Shown piece by piece: positions 60,941-64,000 of a DNA stretch of 64,000 nucleotides. The number at the start of each line of letters is the position of its first letter. Within the stretch, counting starts at the first letter, position 1. Location of the stretch: assembly GCF_963973895.1 (NCBI RefSeq), contig NZ_CAXBBF010000001.1; one strand, given 5' to 3'. The notes below the pieces were generated by a model. It made no database searches. It was not told the origin of the DNA and saw only the letters and a list, made by a program, of their open reading frames with translations. The translations under genes and the position numbers were made by a program. Origin of the DNA: Porticoccus sp950063125 (GTDB taxonomy: Bacteria > Pseudomonadota > Gammaproteobacteria > Pseudomonadales > Porticoccaceae).

Positions 60941-61615
60941 TTGAAGTCTTCATCAGCTCTACAAGCAATTTTTTTCGGTCGCATTGGGCTGCTGGCTTCT
61001 CTATTTTTCGTGATATTTTCAGGCAACGCTGATCACTCCGGCATCAGTGACAAAATGCTCGCCAACATCCATAAAAAATATGGAGCACCTGCTCAGTTGC
61101 GCATTGAATACTGGCAAAATATGACTCACGAATATCGCGGCAAAGCGGATATCGAGCAACTCAAGGCAGTGAACGATTTTTTTAATGGCGCCCGCTTTGT
61201 CAGTGACATTGAGCTGTGGGGAAAGAATGATTACTGGGCGACGCCCATCGAATTTCTTGCCAGAGATGCCGGCGACTGTGAGGATTTCTCTATCGCCAAG
61301 TATTTCACGCTCAAGGGAATGGGCATGGATGTTTCAAAATTGCGGATCACCTATGTCAAGGCGACCTTGCTGAATCAGGCACACATGGTACTGGCCTACT
61401 ATCCCACCCCAACGTCTGTACCCCTGATTCTCGACAATATCAATAAACGTATCAAACCGGCCAATGAGCGAAGCGACCTCCGACCGATCTACAGTTTTAA
61501 TGCCGATAATCTATGGCTGGCCAGGACACGGAACGAACAGCTCAAAGCGGGCAAATCAGACCAGCTCAATCTTTGGCGGGATTTGAATGCGAGAATGGCA
61601 AAAGAGCTAGAGTAA
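60941..61615 (+). CDS. lapG: LapG-type periplasmic cysteine protease
   Basis: A 224-residue transglutaminase-like cysteine protease (BTLCP family). A signal/anchor helix at about 12-28 leads into the domain with Cys113 (GDCEDFSI), His148 (NQAHMVLAY) and Asp165 (LDNIN) as the triad. Asp112 and Glu114 are the calcium ligand positions. In Pseudomonas, LapG releases the cell-surface adhesin by cutting its N-terminus. TTG start with GGAAAG upstream. Divergent from lapD and convergent with the adhesin gene. Confidence 0.93.
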   Translation: MKSSSALQAIFFGRIGLLASLFFVIFSGNADHSGISDKMLANIHKKYGAPAQLRIEYWQNMTHEYRGKADIEQLKAVNDFFNGARFVSDIELWGKNDYWATPIEFLARDAGDCEDFSIAKYFTLKGMGMDVSKLRITYVKATLLNQAHMVLAYYPTPTSVPLILDNINKRIKPANERSDLRPIYSFNADNLWLARTRNEQLKAGKSDQLNLWRDLNARMAKELE

Positions 61616-61654
61616 AAAACAATAACGACCAATCCATCATGGAAGTTATTGTAT

Positions 61655-61686
61655 AAAAAAGCCCGGCCATCTGGCCGGGCTTTTTT
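61655..61686. terminator. Bidirectional terminator, lapG / adhesin
   Basis: Core arms GCCCGGCCA (61661-61669) and TGGCCGGGC (61672-61680), flanked by A and T runs. Confidence 0.9.
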
Positions 61687-61698
61687 ATTTTTCAACAA

Positions 61699-64000
61699 TC
61701 AATCTACAACGAGATTATTGTTACTGATGAGACTTTCGATGACTTCTGCTGAAGAGAACTCACCACCATTTGTTAAATCCACGCCTTGCAGCACAATTGT
61801 CTGGGTCGTAGTCCCCGCTGCGGCACCATCGACATCGGCGACAATACTTGTATCAGTTCCATCTGATGTGATCGTCAGAAAGGATGCATCCAGGGCCTCA
61901 GCTAAAGTCATGCTTGACGTATCCAGTGAAGCCACGCCCACAAGCAGATCCGAGAGATCGAGAATATCGCCCTCTGATGGATCATAGCTACCACTCGACT
62001 GGTTATAGTCAGTAATAGTATCGGTCGCACCTATTCCTTCATCGCCTGCTACCCACTTGAACACATCTGCTCCGGGACCGCCCGTCAGGATATCGTTGCC
62101 TGGACCGCCTACAAGAACATCATCGCCCCCAGCGCCATTGAGAACATCATCACCGGCTGCACCGGTCAAATATTCATTCGCTGATGTACCCGCCAGGGAA
62201 TCGTCTCCAGAAGAGCCGTAAATATTCTGATAGCCGGAAATATTTATTTCCAGTGTACTGGTAGTGCTACCATTCTGATTGGTAACCGTATATTCGAAGC
62301 TATCCACCAGATTCTCACCAACGTCTAGAATGTTCTTGATATCGCTATTCAGTAGATATTCGTAACTGCCATCTTCGCTGACGGTCAGAGCGCCGTATTC
62401 ACTGGACGTATCAGCCCAGGTGACGACATCATCACTCCCTGTCCCGACAGTTCCGGAAACACTATCCAGCAACTCAGGGTTTTCAGATGACGAAGTGAAG
62501 CTGCCGACAATCTCAAAGTCATTTACTGCATTTTCATTTGTGTAAATTGCCTCAACCAAATTACCATCAACATCCCGAAATCCCAGCACATGAAAATCAT
62601 AATTGAAGCCTTCGAGGTTGACAGTAATCATCTGCGGAGGGAGTGAAATAATATCCCGGGGATCAGCGCCATCATTAGGGGTTTCGTCGTGACTCATCAG
62701 CAGTTTTAAATCAATCGGTTTTTCCAGATGTACCCCATTGATCACTACATCCATATTAAGAACCAGATAGACTTCCTGGAGCTGTGACGAGTTGACCGCT
62801 ATGGGAAAATTTAAATGCTGGAAGTCCGCGAGTTTGAAGGTTGAGCCAACGTTTACTGTTGACCCGGTTTCTGAACTGAAGAGAGTATTGTCAACCAGTG
62901 TGTAGCCAGACTGGCCAGTGCTACTGACAGGTCTGCCCCAGCCCAATTGGTCAATATATGGATCGGAATCCGTATTATATTCTGAAGTGTTTGCCGTTCC
63001 ATTGACAAAAGCAGCGTCCACAAAACCGACTTGAAGGTTTTTGATAACCAGTTCATCTAGGCCAACGTATAAATTTTTTGTAACACCAAGTTCTAATGGA
63101 GGCGGAGGCGGAGGCTGATCCTGGCTTTGACCATTCACAGTGATCGTCAATGTAGATGAACTCTCTGCGCCACTTGAATCAGAAACCGTATAGTTGAACA
63201 CCTCATTCAACTCTTCTCCGGTATTCAGGCTGGCTAACAGAGGGTTACTATCATCCAGGTCGTAGGCATATGAACCATCAGCTCCAATAGTCAAAACACC
63301 ATATAAACCGGCAAGCTGCGTTCCATTAGAGGCCGTTGTTCCCAAACTGACTGATTGATTATTTATACTGACTATTCTCAGGGTATCGCCAAGATCAACA
63401 TCTGTGTCAGCGACATCGGCATATTGCTCGGCACCAGCAAAAGAATCGGCCGAATCTATTCCATTATCACCACCTGATATGACATTCCCGAAAATTATTG
63501 GGGCATCTGCCCCATCAATACTTTCATTTACAAAATTGGTATCGGGGTTGGCCACGGGTCCGTCATTTGTACCATTAATCGTAATCGTGATGGTGCTCGT
63601 GCCACTGCCGTCCACAGAGTCCACTGTCCAGGTCTGAACCACCGCGTCCCCCGCCGCCAGATACTGCACCGCCGCATTGTCCACCGCAAAACTGTAGTTG
63701 CCCTGGTCATCCAGCAACGTCAGTGTCCCCAGCTCAGTCGTGTCTGTGTCCAGCGCGTTCGAGTTCGTCCGACCACCAAACGACAGCGTCGCCGGATCAA
63801 AGGCTCCTTCGCCCTGATCAACATCCGACACACTGATCGCGCCGGTTACACTCAGCACCGTATCCGGCACACTGTCCACCGGGTTCAGGTCCTGATCTTC
63901 CGTTACCGAACGCGCATCATTCGTGACCACCGCGCCATCATTGACACCATTAATCGTAATCGTGATGGTGCTCGTGCCACTGCCGTCCACAGAGTCCACT
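61699..64000 (-). CDS. Giant RTX/VCBS adhesin, C-terminal part (start beyond window)
   Basis: The C-terminal 766 residues of a large type I-secreted adhesin; the open frame continues past the right edge. From the edge inward it holds VCBS-type repeats (unit of 125 residues, TWTVDSVDGSGTSTITI), a domain resembling choice-of-anchor K (around 62530-63050), another VCBS-like unit, hemolysin-type calcium repeats GGxGxDxLx (62055-62217), and an acidic type I secretion tail. With lapD and lapG beside it, this is most likely the adhesin they control. The cleavage site, normally near the N-terminus, is not in view. Name withheld because most of the protein is missing. Confidence 0.9.
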   Translation of the reverse strand, partial: VDSVDGSGTSTITITINGVNDGAVVTNDARSVTEDQDLNPVDSVPDTVLSVTGAISVSDVDQGEGAFDPATLSFGGRTNSNALDTDTTELGTLTLLDDQGNYSFAVDNAAVQYLAAGDAVVQTWTVDSVDGSGTSTITITINGTNDGPVANPDTNFVNESIDGADAPIIFGNVISGGDNGIDSADSFAGAEQYADVADTDVDLGDTLRIVSINNQSVSLGTTASNGTQLAGLYGVLTIGADGSYAYDLDDSNPLLASLNTGEELNEVFNYTVSDSSGAESSSTLTITVNGQSQDQPPPPPPLELGVTKNLYVGLDELVIKNLQVGFVDAAFVNGTANTSEYNTDSDPYIDQLGWGRPVSSTGQSGYTLVDNTLFSSETGSTVNVGSTFKLADFQHLNFPIAVNSSQLQEVYLVLNMDVVINGVHLEKPIDLKLLMSHDETPNDGADPRDIISLPPQMITVNLEGFNYDFHVLGFRDVDGNLVEAIYTNENAVNDFEIVGSFTSSSENPELLDSVSGTVGTGSDDVVTWADTSSEYGALTVSEDGSYEYLLNSDIKNILDVGENLVDSFEYTVTNQNGSTTSTLEINISGYQNIYGSSGDDSLAGTSANEYLTGAAGDDVLNGAGGDDVLVGGPGNDILTGGPGADVFKWVAGDEGIGATDTITDYNQSSGSYDPSEGDILDLSDLLVGVASLDTSSMTLAEALDASFLTITSDGTDTSIVADVDGAAAGTTTQTIVLQGVDLTNGGEFSSAEVIESLISNNNLVVD
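62055..62217 (-). repeat. RTX calcium-binding nonapeptide repeats
   Basis: On the minus strand these encode GDDSLAG, GDDVLNG, GDDVLVG, GNDILTG and GADVFKW in series, the GGxGxDxLx pattern of type I-secreted proteins. Confidence 0.9.
63571..64000 (-). repeat. 375-bp repeat unit of the adhesin
   Basis: Bases 63571-63625 and 63946-64000 are identical over 55 bases, at a 375-bp period (125 codons). More copies probably continue beyond the edge. Confidence 0.9.

Noticed and set aside
1..64000. Prophage, transposon, integron or CRISPR array
   Set aside because: No transposase, integrase, capsid or cas gene and no spaced direct repeats; the only repeats are the prc tandem units and the adhesin units.

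Overview
The window is a gene-dense, ordinary-looking chromosomal segment of a heterotrophic, respiring gammaproteobacterium. Gene content and order point to the Pseudomonadales/Cellvibrionales side of the class. Supporting pieces are the order pabB-thrH-cysH-thioredoxin-like-cysB as I recall it from Pseudomonas, a four-cysteine-cluster APS reductase, a long (530-residue) isocitrate lyase with malate synthase G, the ETF/ETF-QO cluster, the prmB-aroC-MFS block, gltX followed by tRNA-Ala, and a LapD/LapG/RTX-adhesin locus. There is no phage, insertion sequence, integrase or CRISPR array, so the species assignment stays open.

Layout. 1-4.9 kb: end of purB, the ribosomal oxygenase roxA, ggt, and a GNAT protein fused to a PLD-like domain. 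4.9-9.9 kb: the glyoxylate shunt, with glcB and aceA flanking a LysR-type regulator; the two shunt promoters carry near-identical 35-bp elements. 10.2-18 kb: cytochrome b561, rraA, pabB, thrH, and a sulfur-assimilation block (cysH, a thioredoxin-like partner, cysB, a TauE-type permease), then a cN-I nucleotidase. 18-25 kb: a DUF411 lipoprotein, an alanine/glycine symporter with a PLP deaminase/desulfhydrase, an orphan yajC, bcp, a DUF2244 protein, mdh, folK and folM. 25-30 kb: prc, xthA, and a small ECF-sigma module with secreted proteins. 30-34.6 kb: etfBA, ETF-QO and a TetR regulator. 34.7-43 kb: tRNA-Pro, MFS, aroC, prmB, folE, sixA, gpsA and htpG. 43.2-55.9 kb: the TCA super-operon sdhCDAB-sucAB-lpdA-sucCD, with divergent gltA. 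56-58.7 kb: two small envelope genes, tRNA-Ala and gltX. 58.8-64 kb: lapD, lapG and the C-terminal third or less of a giant RTX/VCBS adhesin that runs off the right edge.

How the genes work together. Most of the window serves acetate, fatty-acid and amino-acid respiration. ETF and ETF-QO feed electrons from acyl-CoA oxidation to quinone; gltA, sdh, suc and mdh supply the TCA cycle; aceA and glcB provide the anaplerotic bypass. The right end is a c-di-GMP-controlled attachment device: LapD senses c-di-GMP and holds the periplasmic protease LapG, which otherwise releases the adhesin.

Strongest new observations: (1) the shared element upstream of aceA and glcB, each copy followed 15-16 nt later by a TASAAT -10 box, which marks the intervening LysR protein as the likely glyoxylate-shunt regulator; (2) a perfect palindrome inside the sdhC promoter; (3) a textbook sigma-32 promoter before htpG; (4) hairpins that divide the TCA operon into sdh, suc-lpd and sucCD segments; and (5) an ECF-sigma module with no recognisable classical anti-sigma factor.
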